Virus record (IMG/VR): IMGVR_UViG_3300042346_001592
Location: 62,001-126,000 of that record
Source: a virus
Strand: one strand, 5' to 3'
DNA length: 64,000 nucleotides
Below, piece by piece: positions 36,103-44,618 of the stretch. The translations under genes were made by a program, and so were the position numbers. Numbering within the stretch: position 1 is the first letter of the stretch; every line of letters starts with the position of its first letter. The notes under the pieces are model-generated. The model was given only the letters and a program-made list of their open reading frames with translations. It was not told the DNA's origin and made no database searches.

Positions 36103-36321
36103 ATGGGAAAGAAAGCCAAAGAACATCGTAAAAAAGTTCAGAAAAGAAATCAAAAAATTGCAGAAGCTAAAAATCAGTTTCAGAAGGTGCAAAAAAACTT
36201 CCTAGAACAAATGATTGAAAATCAAAAGCTTCAAGGTCAGGATCCTCATACACTTCCCTCTGAAGCGATGCCACAAAAAGTAGAAGTGAATCCATTTGAA
36301 ATACAAGGACCACAGATCTAA
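36103..36321 (+). CDS. Small basic coiled-coil-like hypothetical protein
   Basis: 72 residues: MGKKAKEHRKKVQKRNQKIAE, a very basic helix, then FLEQMIENQKLQGQDPHT and a short acidic end. No known domain. It is two bases before the P-loop ATPase gene and thus probably co-translated. Confidence 0.6.
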   Translation: MGKKAKEHRKKVQKRNQKIAEAKNQFQKVQKNFLEQMIENQKLQGQDPHTLPSEAMPQKVEVNPFEIQGPQI

Positions 36322-36323
36322 TA

Positions 36324-37385
36324 ATGACCTATATAAATACACCACTCAACTTAAACTTTCCTTCAGAAGATTACCTTACTAACGAGAGTATGTTAGTTTG
36401 GAATTTTCTAGGGAAAAAACCTCTTAAAAAAGGTTATAGCGGATTGTTTTCTATTGAACCTATCGAAGAACTTCTATCTAAATATAATATATTTATAGTA
36501 TCAGATGAAAAGTTTTTCGATACTACTGAAGAAGAAAATCACGTAAAAAGAGTTGTTAGATTGGATGAATCACTTGTTCTTGGTTATCAATACCTTGAAA
36601 AAAAGGATCAAGAAACTCTAGTTCCAATATTTACTTTTTATTATCTTGATAGATCGGAAGAGAGTATAGAAGAGCTTTGTAGTAGTATTTTAAAATCTTC
36701 AACCCAGCAAGATATCGAGCTAGAAGAACCGGTAAAGAGAGCTTGTTTTTTATCACTTTCACCTGCTACTGGATTCACACTCGAAGATATTGAAATACCA
36801 AAAGTTGATTGGAAAAACCTTTGGAAGTTTTATTCAACATCTGTAGAATCTGGTTACAGGAATCTTCTTGAATTATTATCTCAAAAGAATCAAACCGTTT
36901 CTATGATTGTTGGAGGTCCAAGTAGTGGTAAAACGAATCTATCTAGATCTTTGTGGGAAAAGTTTGATGGAGATACTATTTATCTACCACCTTCTATAGT
37001 TGAATTATGTCTATCGAGTCCTGAGTTTCCTAGTTTTTGTAATACACTTGAATCTTCACTAATAATTTTAGACCGTTTAGATACTTTATTTGATTCTCCA
37101 GGTAGAAATCCATCTCTACTACTTTCTACTATACAGAATCTTACATCTGGTTTTTTCAAAGGGATTTTAGATATTCACTTTTTAATTATTTTAGAAGATT
37201 CAAGATTGATTCATCAAATAGAAAAACATTTGCATGTTGATTTTATTCTTGAGCTAGAAGATCTAGAGCCAAAAAGAGCAACAAACTTAGCAAAAATTCT
37301 AGGTAAGACTTCTAAATTCACTCGACCAACACCTCTATCTACTATTATCCGCAATAAGAACTATGAAAAATCCATGGGATTTTAA
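36324..37385 (+). CDS. P-loop NTPase
   Basis: 353 residues. Walker A is SMIVGGPSSGKTNLS at about residues 194-208 and Walker B is SLIILDRLDTLF near residue 252, followed by NPSLLLSTIQNL. The first 180 residues are a separate domain that I do not recognise (TDLNFPSEDYLT-like start). It may be AAA-like, but no clear sensor or arginine-finger motif stands out. Co-oriented with the small basic protein and the coiled-coil/membrane pair, which could form one machine. Confidence 0.6.
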   Translation: MTYINTPLNLNFPSEDYLTNESMLVWNFLGKKPLKKGYSGLFSIEPIEELLSKYNIFIVSDEKFFDTTEEENHVKRVVRLDESLVLGYQYLEKKDQETLVPIFTFYYLDRSEESIEELCSSILKSSTQQDIELEEPVKRACFLSLSPATGFTLEDIEIPKVDWKNLWKFYSTSVESGYRNLLELLSQKNQTVSMIVGGPSSGKTNLSRSLWEKFDGDTIYLPPSIVELCLSSPEFPSFCNTLESSLIILDRLDTLFDSPGRNPSLLLSTIQNLTSGFFKGILDIHFLIILEDSRLIHQIEKHLHVDFILELEDLEPKRATNLAKILGKTSKFTRPTPLSTIIRNKNYEKSMGF

Positions 37386-37392
37386 AAAAGAA

Positions 37393-37400
37393 TATATATA
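37393..37400. promoter_or_regulatory. TATATATA box
   Basis: Ends one base before the ATG at 37402, so it may instead be part of a leaderless start region. Confidence 0.3.
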
Positions 37401-37401
37401 A

Positions 37402-37734
37402 ATGATATTTGGAAATACCCGAGAAGAAGTTCTTGATTTTCTTATGTGGTCTGACTTTGAAGAAGGTCTATCCAGAGAAGAGTTCAAGTTTTTACTCAAA
37501 AGGATGCAGTATCATCTTAAAGAGGAAAAACTTAAAAGAGAAGGTCTTCGTAGGGTATTAGAAGAAAAAGAAAACGAAATCGAAAAACTAAAAATGATCA
37601 CTATAGAAAATAGGGAACATTCACAGAGATGTGACCAAAGACTATCTCAAGTGGAGGATGATCTGAAAAATCTTAGAGCAAGAAGACTTACTCTAGGTGA
37701 AAGAATCTTTGGAAAAATTAAAACAAAATCATGA
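37402..37734 (+). CDS. Coiled-coil protein
   Basis: 110 residues; residues 30-100 are a long charged helix (RMQYHLKEEKLKREGLRRV, EEKENEIEKLKMITIEN). No enzyme motif. The stop overlaps the start of the next gene (ATGA), so the two proteins are probably made together and may assemble. Confidence 0.6.
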   Translation: MIFGNTREEVLDFLMWSDFEEGLSREEFKFLLKRMQYHLKEEKLKREGLRRVLEEKENEIEKLKMITIENREHSQRCDQRLSQVEDDLKNLRARRLTLGERIFGKIKTKS

Positions 37735-38852
37735 AAATATCAGAATACAAAGAACTTGAAGAAAAAGTAAAAAACAACGATTTTTACAAAAACTACCAAA
37801 ACATCAATAAATTGATGTTTTTTATGAGTATTTTCGGGCATATCTCATCTATTTTTTTAGCCTACTTCTTGCTTGTAAAGATTATATCTTCAACGGTGAT
37901 TAGTAGCCTATTTTTCGCCGGTGCGGCCTCGGTGGTAATGCTTATCGGTCTTGAGCTTCTTAAAAGAGAAGTTTTTGATAAATTTACAATAGCCTATCTC
38001 AAAGAAAAAATAATATCAAACAAAATTTTACCACTACTTATTTTTAGTCTTTCTCTTTTCGGTATGTCTTTTTACGCTACTATCAATGGTGCTAAAGAGT
38101 TTTCATCAAAAGAAAAAGAGATCGTTCAACTTGAAGAAACGAAAGTTCAGAGTGTAGAAGATTCACTCACTACTCTTTATTCAACTAAAATATCTAAAAT
38201 TGAGAGTGAGATTGATAGTCTCAAAGGTATATCAGCTGAAAAAGATAGAGAGCAAACTGATTTAGCTGCTATTCCACAAAATCGTTCAACTCGTCAGCGT
38301 ATAGGTGACTTGAAAGGTGAAAAAGCTGCTATTCGTTCAGAAATTGTATCTACAGAAGCCAAACTCAAAGAAACAAAGTTAGAAAGAGATTCAGAAATAC
38401 AAAAGTTAAAAGATAGAATACTTTCTAAAACCGGTGAAGAGAAAAAGCAGAATAAATCCAATACATTATTCTTTATTATTCTTTCTACAATTATTGAGCT
38501 CCTGATTATTACAGGTGTTTATTTCAACGAGTATTATAAGTTTAGAAGCTATAATGAATATCGTCAAAGACTTGAAAAAGATCCAAATTTCCAAAGATGG
38601 TATCTTTACAACTCTATTTTAGATGCGATGATAACTCCAGAAGCTAAAATGAATGATAAACTTGATAATATTAAGAATATCACGGCTCTTTGTAAGCTAC
38701 AGGGCATCAATCTTCTTCAGAAAGACTTGACCGAGATGCTCAAACTCTATACCAGTCTTGGTATTTTAAGAACTTCAGGTTCAGTTAAATACGTAGCTAA
38801 GACTAAAGAAGCAGCACAAGAACTATTAAAGAAACATTTCGGTGTTGAGTAA
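37731..38852 (+). CDS. Membrane protein with central coiled coil
   Basis: 373 residues. Membrane segments: about 27-50 (LMFFMSIFGHISSIFLAY), 56-80, 105-125 (PLLIFSLSLFGMSFYAT) and 245-265 (LFFIILSTIIELLIITGV). Between the third and fourth lies a coiled coil (about 130-225, EKEIVQLEETKVQ). The last 100 residues form a cytoplasmic helical domain resembling winged-helix text (KLQGINLLQKDLTEM, GILRTSGSVKYVAK). Function unknown; a membrane sensor or anchor for replication or virion assembly are guesses. Confidence 0.6.
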   Translation: MKISEYKELEEKVKNNDFYKNYQNINKLMFFMSIFGHISSIFLAYFLLVKIISSTVISSLFFAGAASVVMLIGLELLKREVFDKFTIAYLKEKIISNKILPLLIFSLSLFGMSFYATINGAKEFSSKEKEIVQLEETKVQSVEDSLTTLYSTKISKIESEIDSLKGISAEKDREQTDLAAIPQNRSTRQRIGDLKGEKAAIRSEIVSTEAKLKETKLERDSEIQKLKDRILSKTGEEKKQNKSNTLFFIILSTIIELLIITGVYFNEYYKFRSYNEYRQRLEKDPNFQRWYLYNSILDAMITPEAKMNDKLDNIKNITALCKLQGINLLQKDLTEMLKLYTSLGILRTSGSVKYVAKTKEAAQELLKKHFGVE

Positions 38853-38881
38853 AAAAACTTTCTTTTTCACCAAAATTCTAT

Positions 38882-38889
38882 TATCTTTG
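38882..38889 (+). promoter_or_regulatory. TATCTTTG box, Bacteroidota-type promoter
   Basis: Matches TAnnTTTG and is followed by C, with the gene start 23 bases downstream. The upstream TTG is poor, so the hit is weaker than others. Confidence 0.55.
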
Positions 38890-38912
38890 CTACACTAAAC
38901 AAAGAAATATAT

Positions 38913-39098
38913 ATGAATCTAGCTAAGGTGTCCCGTGCGGTTGAACTTCAAAAAAGAATTGATCTTCAACTACTTCATTTTGGTCAAATCGATGGATTTA
39001 GCCTTGAAATGCTAACTGATTTGATGAATACTCTTTCTGATGAAGAGTTACAGAAAATCGATGAGTTTTACTTCAATGAAACAATCCCTGTAAATTGA
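38913..39098 (+). CDS. Small hypothetical protein
   Basis: 61 residues, helical (MNLAKVSRAVELQKRIDL, EMLTDLMNTLSDEELQKID). No motif. First of a run of closely spaced genes to 42224; a host-like promoter lies upstream, which makes early expression likely. Confidence 0.5.
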   Translation: MNLAKVSRAVELQKRIDLQLLHFGQIDGFSLEMLTDLMNTLSDEELQKIDEFYFNETIPVN

Positions 39099-39101
39099 AA
39101 T

Positions 39102-39305
39102 ATGGAAGAAAACTATTATTTAGTTTCAGAAATCACCAATTGCCTTTCAGCTTCGCTAATTGAGAAGGCGAACTTTTTTCTTACTTCGCATGTTGATATT
39201 ACAGGTCGAGAATTTTTTTCAGAGACAAAATTGAAAACTATTCTACCAAAAGATATTTTTCACGTAATTGAAACAACTTGTAATAAGCACACACTAAACT
39301 ACTAA
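39102..39305 (+). CDS. Small hypothetical protein
   Basis: 67 residues (MEENYYLVSEITNCLSAS, HVIETTCNKHTLNY). Two Cys and two His are spread without a tidy zinc-finger spacing. It starts 3 bases after the previous stop and ends 4 bases before the phosphoesterase gene, so it belongs to the same transcription unit. Confidence 0.45.
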   Translation: MEENYYLVSEITNCLSASLIEKANFFLTSHVDITGREFFSETKLKTILPKDIFHVIETTCNKHTLNY

Positions 39306-39309
39306 AAAT

Positions 39310-40029
39310 ATGAAAACGATTATAATCGGTGATATACACGGAAGAAATATTTGGAAAGAAATTGTTTCTAAAGAATCTTACGATCGCGTTATTTTCGTAG
39401 GTGATTACTTTGATAGTTTTGATATACCGGGTATTGATCAAATCCATAACTTTAAGGAGATCTGTAATTTTGCTAAAAGTTCCGAAAAAGAAGTAGTTCT
39501 ACTAGTTGGAAATCACGATCTTCATTATATGAATATTGGTCAAAAATATTCTGGTTTTCAACCTGGTTTTCAGTTTGATATATCCAGTATTCTATCTGAA
39601 AATAATAATCTCCTTCAAATGATCTATCGTTTTGATAATGTCATAGCGACTCACGCTGGGGTGTCACCCGTATGGATGGATGAAAATTTTGGTGATAGTT
39701 GGTCTTTTGATGATTTGGCAGATAAGATAAATGAACTTTTTAGATATAGGCCTAGAAGTTTTAGATTTTCGGGATTCGATCCTTATGGTGATGATCCTAG
39801 ACAATCACCTGTTTGGATAAGACCGTCATCACTACTAAAGTCTAATACTCGAAATAAATCTCTTATCAAAGATCACTTTATACAAGTTTTCGGACATACA
39901 TCGATGTCTCAAGAACAAATATCGAATCGTGATAAATGGTTAGGTCCAAGATTTTTTGGTGTAGATACTTTAGAAATTGGTTATTATTTGATACATCAAA
40001 ATCAAAATTTTGAGTATAATAAAGTATGA
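39310..40029 (+). CDS. Calcineurin-like metallophosphoesterase
   Basis: 239 residues with all family motifs: IIGDIHGRNIW, FVGDYFDSF, LVGNHDLHY, and ATHAGVSP, then VFGHTSM. These bind a di-metal centre and hydrolyse phosphoesters; the GDIHG/GDYxD/GNHD/HAG set is that of Ser/Thr protein phosphatase (PPP)-type enzymes. Possible roles: removing phosphates from host proteins or a diadenosine-polyphosphate hydrolase. It overlaps the PurM-like gene by four bases, so the two are coupled. A second one lies at 42238. Confidence 0.8.
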   Translation: MKTIIIGDIHGRNIWKEIVSKESYDRVIFVGDYFDSFDIPGIDQIHNFKEICNFAKSSEKEVVLLVGNHDLHYMNIGQKYSGFQPGFQFDISSILSENNNLLQMIYRFDNVIATHAGVSPVWMDENFGDSWSFDDLADKINELFRYRPRSFRFSGFDPYGDDPRQSPVWIRPSSLLKSNTRNKSLIKDHFIQVFGHTSMSQEQISNRDKWLGPRFFGVDTLEIGYYLIHQNQNFEYNKV

Positions 40030-41198
40030 GTGAATATCTACGACGCGGTGTTTCCCCCACAAAAGACGAAGTTCATCGAGCTATCAAGGGGTTAGATAAG
40101 GGTTTATATCCTAAATCATTTTGTAAGATCTTACCCGATTATCTCGGGCAAGATCCCCAGTGGTGTTCTATAATCCACGCAGATGGCGCGGGAAGTAAAA
40201 CTTCCCTTGCCTATGCTTATTGGCGAGAGACCGGAGATCTGAGTGTTTGGAGAAACATCGCCGTAGATGCACTTGTGATGAATCTAGATGATCTTCTTTG
40301 TGTTGGATCGACCGGACCGTTTCTTCTTTCATCTACTATTTGTAGGAACTCCAGGCTAATACCCGGAGAAGTTCTCGAAGCTATTATAGGTGGAACTCTT
40401 GATTTTATTGAACATATGAAAAGTTTCGGCATCGAAATTATTCACGGTGGTGGTGAAACAGCAGATTTAGGTGATCTCGTTAGAACCGTAGTAGTTGATG
40501 CGACTTTCACAACTCGTATGCCAAAGAAAGATCTTATTACGAATGAAAAAATTAACGAAGGTGACGTAGTTGTAGGTCTTTGTTCTTTTGGTCAATCTTC
40601 TTACGAAGGGGAATACAACGGTGGTATGGGCTCAAACGGATTGACATCTGCTAGACACGATATCTTCAATCGAACAATCAAAAGAGATTATCCTGAAACT
40701 TTCGATCCGCAAATGCCTGAAGACTTGGTTTATAGAGGTGAAATGAACTTGTTGGACCAAGTAGAAGATACACCACTCAACGCCGGAAAACTTGTGCTCT
40801 CTCCAACAAGAACTTACGCTCCAGTTTTAGCACCTATTCTAAGAGAAAAAAGTTTAGATATCCACGGTATGATACACTGCACTGGTGGTGGTCAAACAAA
40901 AGTATTAAACTTTTTAGAAGGACTTCAGGTAGTAAAAGATAATCTTTTTCCACTTCCGCCCCTGTTCAGATTAATAAAAACTCTATCGGGTAGTAGTGAA
41001 ATGGAGCTCTATCAAGTTTTCAACATGGGTCACCGCCTAGAGGTTTATCTTCCAGATTCAGATAGTGAGATACTGATTGATAGGGCGTTATCTTTAGGTG
41101 TTGATGCTAGAAAAATAGGTCGAGTCGAAAAATCACCAAGACCACAAGTTCTTATTCAAACAGAGGATCAAAATTTTCTCTGCTATAATAAGGATTAA
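40026..41198 (+). CDS. PurM-like AIR synthase family protein
   Basis: 390 residues. IIHADGAGSKTSLAYAYW resembles the PurM motif (DGVGTKLkia), VDALVMNLDDLLCVGSTGPFL matches its D.vammvNDil..Ga.Pl, and HGGGETADL fits GGEtAemp. PurM closes the imidazole ring to give 5-aminoimidazole ribotide in purine synthesis. The normal length is about 345; this one has a longer C-terminal half. It could be an AIR synthase auxiliary gene, or a relative with another substrate. The coupled phosphoesterase suggests a joint step. Phages carry purM elsewhere, for example cyanophages. Confidence 0.7.
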   Translation: MSEYLRRGVSPTKDEVHRAIKGLDKGLYPKSFCKILPDYLGQDPQWCSIIHADGAGSKTSLAYAYWRETGDLSVWRNIAVDALVMNLDDLLCVGSTGPFLLSSTICRNSRLIPGEVLEAIIGGTLDFIEHMKSFGIEIIHGGGETADLGDLVRTVVVDATFTTRMPKKDLITNEKINEGDVVVGLCSFGQSSYEGEYNGGMGSNGLTSARHDIFNRTIKRDYPETFDPQMPEDLVYRGEMNLLDQVEDTPLNAGKLVLSPTRTYAPVLAPILREKSLDIHGMIHCTGGGQTKVLNFLEGLQVVKDNLFPLPPLFRLIKTLSGSSEMELYQVFNMGHRLEVYLPDSDSEILIDRALSLGVDARKIGRVEKSPRPQVLIQTEDQNFLCYNKD

Positions 41199-41204
41199 GT
41201 AGAT

Positions 41205-41567
41205 ATGGATTCTCAAGAAAAAAATCCAGCACTTCTACCCTACGGAAATAGTGTTTCGGCTCCAAGAATAGAGCCTATTGATCTAACAAGTTGGAAATCT
41301 CAAAACATTCATAAAGCTAATAAAGAAATATCAGCTAAGTGGGAAGAAATAAAAAGGGAATACCTTAAACTTTTAGAAGAAACCGAATGGACTCAACAGG
41401 TCTATCAATCACATTTCAACTTTGAGCCTATTGTCGGTGAGATTTATCATCTTTATCTATCAAGAGAAGAAAAACCATTTCTTTCTCTTATTTCACCAGA
41501 CCAGTGGAATAAACCTTATTTAGGTAGTTTTCGCCTGGAAACAGGTAGGAAATGGATAAAAATTTAA
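41205..41567 (+). CDS. DUF2452-like protein
   Basis: 120 residues. LLPYGNSVSAPRIEPID, then YQSHFNFEPIVGEIYHLY and PFLSLISPDQWNKPYLGSF closely follow what I recall of the DUF2452 family, which is common in Bacteroidota genomes. Its function is unknown. It starts six bases after the PurM-like stop. Confidence 0.6.
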   Translation: MDSQEKNPALLPYGNSVSAPRIEPIDLTSWKSQNIHKANKEISAKWEEIKREYLKLLEETEWTQQVYQSHFNFEPIVGEIYHLYLSREEKPFLSLISPDQWNKPYLGSFRLETGRKWIKI

Positions 41568-41593
41568 ATAAAAAAAATACTAATATATAGAGT

Positions 41594-41896
41594 ATGATCT
41601 ATTTATTAGTATTTTTATCACAAATGTTTTTCAATGTAGGTAAAGTTTTAGAGATTAAACTTACCTATGAAAACAAAACACGTGGTCTAATTATCAATAC
41701 CATTCTAATAAACTTAGTTAGTTTAATTTCGGTGTATTACTCTATTGAAAACCTTCTCAAAGGTGATACTCTTATTATATTGTTTTATGTAGCTGGTTCA
41801 GTTGTAGGTAAATGGTTTGCTATGACGCAAATCGAAAACTATCGACATAAAATTTTATCAATTTTCAAAAGTGGAAATAAGAACTACGAAGTTTGA
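41594..41896 (+). CDS. Small multi-pass membrane protein
   Basis: 100 residues with three or four hydrophobic stretches: MIYLLVFLSQMFFNVG, GLIINTILINLVSLISVY and DTLIILFYVAGSVVG. It may resemble the UPF0316/YebE-like group; this is a weak impression. The 3' end overlaps the GNAT gene (GTG start) by 26 bases. Confidence 0.5.
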   Translation: MIYLLVFLSQMFFNVGKVLEIKLTYENKTRGLIINTILINLVSLISVYYSIENLLKGDTLIILFYVAGSVVGKWFAMTQIENYRHKILSIFKSGNKNYEV

Positions 41897-42224
41897 AGAA
41901 GTTGAAAGAGAACTTTCACATCTCAAACCCGATATACTCGATGTATCGGCTACTTACCAAGGTGCTTATTTCAGAGATAAGCTCGTTGGTGTGGTTTCGT
42001 ATGTTGAACACCCAAACCACATCTATCTAGGACACGCCTATGTAGTTGAAGAGCACAGAGGTAAAGGCATCTACAAGTTACTTTGGGAATACAGAAATAT
42101 GAAAGTAAAGGAACTCGGAAAACCACTCATAGCTCATTGTAATGTTTCTAGTCTAAAACATTTCCTAAACAACGGTTTCACCCTAGATAAAGGTCTATTC
42201 ATGGTGATAAAAGAAAACGACTAG
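41871..42224 (+). CDS. GNAT-family acetyltransferase
   Basis: 117 residues with a GTG start. YFRDKLVGVVSYVEHPN then IYLGHAYVVEEHRGKGIYKLLWEY is the acetyl-CoA-binding motif of GNATs (RGxGIG/Y), and IAHCNVSSLKHFLNNGFT completes the fold. Substrate unknown. A terminator hairpin overlaps the stop codon. Confidence 0.75.
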   Translation: MEIRTTKFEEVERELSHLKPDILDVSATYQGAYFRDKLVGVVSYVEHPNHIYLGHAYVVEEHRGKGIYKLLWEYRNMKVKELGKPLIAHCNVSSLKHFLNNGFTLDKGLFMVIKEND

Positions 42225-42239
42225 ATTCAGTCGTTTTCT
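42212..42239. terminator. Bidirectional hairpin between convergent genes
   Basis: AGAAAACGACT (42212-42222) pairs perfectly with AGTCGTTTTCT (42229-42239) around AGATTC. The TAG stop of the GNAT gene and the end of the leftward gene both fall in the stem. Confidence 0.7.
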
Positions 42240-42831
42240 AGTGGTGGTGATAAGATGATCTTTCTCTCATAATCTCTGATACCTGATTGAATGATATTGG
42301 AGTATAATCAATCAAGTTACATCCAACGTCCATAACCCTTCCTCTGTAATAATCAGGATTTGTTCTAAGTAGATTTCCGTGGCAGTGACCGTGTAGGTGA
42401 AAACTTCCGTGGTGAGCTCTATTCCAACTTAAGATAGGATAGTGTGAAAGAACGACGTGTCGGTAACCCTGATTTCTTCTGAGCTCTGGAGAATTATCAT
42501 CCCGAATATCGATACCTACACCATAGGGATAGATATTCTCGAATCTTCTTAGTCTTCGTATTTGATCTTCTCTATCGTGATTGCCAAGAACACAGGATAT
42601 TCTACCACGAACATTGTTTAGGAACCACACCGCAGTATCTATTCTAGAGAAAAAAAGGTCACCCAAAAAATACACGATATCGTCATCACCTACTACAGAG
42701 TTCCATCTTTCTACAAGAGTGCTGTGCATTTCATCCACATTCGCAAATGGTCGGTTATCGTAACGTAGAACATTCGTGTGACCTAAGTGAAGATCACTTA
42801 TGAAGAAAATATTTTGTGATTCGTGTCTCAT
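42238..42831 (-). CDS. Metallophosphoesterase
   Basis: 197 residues. FFISDLHLGHTNVLRYD, FLGDLFFSR, VLGNHDRE, LSHYPILSW and HLHGHCHGN are a complete calcineurin-like set. It resembles the YfcE/phage-phosphoesterase type (DLHxGH... GHxH). Probably a nucleotide or cyclic-nucleotide phosphodiesterase; no more precise call is possible. It has its own TATCTTTG promoter on the minus strand. Confidence 0.82.
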   Translation of the reverse strand: MRHESQNIFFISDLHLGHTNVLRYDNRPFANVDEMHSTLVERWNSVVGDDDIVYFLGDLFFSRIDTAVWFLNNVRGRISCVLGNHDREDQIRRLRRFENIYPYGVGIDIRDDNSPELRRNQGYRHVVLSHYPILSWNRAHHGSFHLHGHCHGNLLRTNPDYYRGRVMDVGCNLIDYTPISFNQVSEIMRERSSYHHH

Positions 42832-42839
42832 ATCTTTAG

Positions 42840-42847
42840 CAAAGATA
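42840..42847 (-). promoter_or_regulatory. TATCTTTG box, Bacteroidota-type promoter
   Basis: On the minus strand TATCTTTGC precedes the start at 42831 by 8 bases, which implies a very short untranslated leader. The upstream TTG is not at ideal distance. Confidence 0.5.
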
Positions 42848-42867
42848 GAAATTATTTTTCAAATTTT

Positions 42868-43725
42868 CTAATTATTTTTCAAGCAGATTGTATCTATACC
42901 AAAATTCAAAAAATTATTGAAACCATGATTTTTTAATCTTTCATTTATTTGGAAAATTTGTTCAGATGTTATATTCATATTTTCATAAACCATCATTTTC
43001 AATCTTATTAAAATATCCGGTCTGATCGACATAATAACATCGTGATCACTTCCTTCAATATCAATTCTGATCCAATCCAAATCATTATCAAAATGCTTAT
43101 CTATTATAGAATTTATAGAAAAGGACGGAACATATATTGGATTTATATCAACACCCGGAAAAAACTTTTCTACAACTTTTTTATCCATAGAACTCACCTG
43201 GTTGAAGGGTGCTATCCAAAAATTAACAAGACCATCAGTTGATGATACAACACAATTTTCTATTTTAACATTTTTCCTGTCTTTGTGTGTTTTTAATAAT
43301 ATTTCTTGATTGATGGGGTCTCCTTCTACTAGTACTACAAAACATTCATTATTAAAAACTGGCAAAAGCCACTCACCCCATCTTCCAGTGCCTGCTCCTA
43401 GAACTAGTCCATTTGATCTAGATTTTGATTTAACCCAAATATTAAAAAACTCTTCTATATCCCCACCATCTACATCCGGTCTGAACGTAAATTCTTTCAA
43501 AAGTTTGCCGGATTTTGTATATACATAAGTATTTTTAAAAGAGTAGTTATCATAAAAACTCCACCAGTTACCCCATAGTTCTGATTGATATGAAATCTCA
43601 CCACTAATCCAATCTCTAATAACAAAACTGAGTGGAAATTCACTTCGATCTAATATATAGTTTATAGATTCTGATATTTCTACTTTGATACCATCAGAAG
43701 TTCTCAAAAAATTTATTATAGACAT
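42868..43725 (-). CDS. FkbM-family SAM methyltransferase
   Basis: 285 residues. GLVLGAGTGRWGEWLL is the SAM-binding loop, VVLVEGDPINQE the acidic post-I motif, and LDWIRIDIEGSDHDVI the FkbM signature. It probably O-methylates a sugar. Unlike other FkbM genes here it lies outside the glycan blocks, next to a phosphoesterase. Confidence 0.75.
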   Translation of the reverse strand: MSIINFLRTSDGIKVEISESINYILDRSEFPLSFVIRDWISGEISYQSELWGNWWSFYDNYSFKNTYVYTKSGKLLKEFTFRPDVDGGDIEEFFNIWVKSKSRSNGLVLGAGTGRWGEWLLPVFNNECFVVLVEGDPINQEILLKTHKDRKNVKIENCVVSSTDGLVNFWIAPFNQVSSMDKKVVEKFFPGVDINPIYVPSFSINSIIDKHFDNDLDWIRIDIEGSDHDVIMSIRPDILIRLKMMVYENMNITSEQIFQINERLKNHGFNNFLNFGIDTICLKNN

Positions 43726-43729
43726 AATT

Positions 43730-43737
43730 TATATATA
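43730..43737. promoter_or_regulatory. TATATATA box between divergent genes
   Basis: Five bases from the leftward start at 43725 and 6 bases from the rightward start at 43744. Confidence 0.4.
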
Positions 43738-43743
43738 CGTATT

Positions 43744-43914
43744 ATGCAAAATGTTTATCTACTCAATTGGGAATCTTTTCTAGAAAAATGGACGATGAAA
43801 TATAAAAAATCCATCGATTGTAAAAATCCAAAAGGTTTCTCTCAAAAAGCTCACTGTCAGGCTAGAAAAAAGAGAAAAAGAGGATTGAAAACCCTATCCA
43901 AAAAAGTTAGATGA
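43744..43914 (+). CDS. Small basic leader-tagged protein
   Basis: 56 residues, below the usual size cut-off. It begins MQNVYLLNWESFLEKW, similar to the leader of larger genes, and continues DCKNPKGFSQKAHCQARKK with a very basic tail (RKKRKRGLKTL). Two Cys and one His could bind metal. A removable leader plus a Lys/Arg-rich body is what DNA-condensing internal head proteins look like. It ends 1 base before the next start. Confidence 0.6.
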   Translation: MQNVYLLNWESFLEKWTMKYKKSIDCKNPKGFSQKAHCQARKKRKRGLKTLSKKVR

Positions 43915-43915
43915 T

Positions 43916-44326
43916 ATGAAAAGTTATCCTCATGGATTTTGGGAAGACGGAGAAGGTAAATATTCCGTAGATAGTCTTTTTAGAGTAGTTCAAGATAGAG
44001 AGCCATCTTTTGTGTCGATCAAAAAAATAATAGACAAAAACAAAGATCTTGAAACCAAAGAGGGAAACTTTCTTAAGAACTTAGAAAATCCAACTATTCG
44101 TTTTACAAAAAGAGTAGGAAAATCAAATACATCCTATCCTATTTTGCTAAGTGAAGAGGGATGGATAATCGATGGCTCTCATAGAGTTGCTAAACTGAAA
44201 TGGCAAGGTAGAAGAAAAATTCTAGCTCATATAATAAGAGAAGAAGATTTGAAAAGTGCTCGTGTTGATATAAACGAAAGCTTAATTCTAAAATTTGAGT
44301 TGTGGAAAAAAATTGGTATGTTTTAA
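43916..44326 (+). CDS. ParB-like domain protein
   Basis: 136 residues. The C-terminal half has GWIIDGSHRVAKLKWQG, the DGxHR motif of the ParB/sulfiredoxin-like fold, and HIIREEDLKSARVDIN. The N-terminal half is unassigned (FWEDGEGKYSVDSLF). Members include nucleases, kinases and adaptors; I cannot choose. Translationally linked to the small basic protein. Confidence 0.5.
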   Translation: MKSYPHGFWEDGEGKYSVDSLFRVVQDREPSFVSIKKIIDKNKDLETKEGNFLKNLENPTIRFTKRVGKSNTSYPILLSEEGWIIDGSHRVAKLKWQGRRKILAHIIREEDLKSARVDINESLILKFELWKKIGMF

Positions 44327-44359
44327 AACATCAAGAGCTAGGACATATATAATCCATCT

Positions 44360-44602
44360 ATGACTATATTAATTAGACCAGAAGAGTTTGAAGCAGATCT
44401 TGGACCAAATTGGAGAAATGGAATGCTCATTAAGCCTAGTATAGACTACGCTACTAATTCAATACATTCTTGGATAGGAAATGAAGAGGTGATTGTTTTT
44501 AGATTTAAAAATTACGGATTCATCAACGACAACAGATGCAGTACTTATGATATTTCGGTCGGATCGGCAGGTATAATGATAGAAATAACTAAAACTCTCT
44601 AA
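44360..44602 (+). CDS. Hypothetical protein
   Basis: 80 residues (MTILIRPEEFEADLG, RFKNYGFINDNRCS). A small beta-rich fold is likely; no family recognised. Preceded by GGACATATATAATCC, a TATATA-type box 9 bases before the ATG. Confidence 0.5.
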   Translation: MTILIRPEEFEADLGPNWRNGMLIKPSIDYATNSIHSWIGNEEVIVFRFKNYGFINDNRCSTYDISVGSAGIMIEITKTL

Positions 44603-44618
44603 AAAAATATACCAAAAA

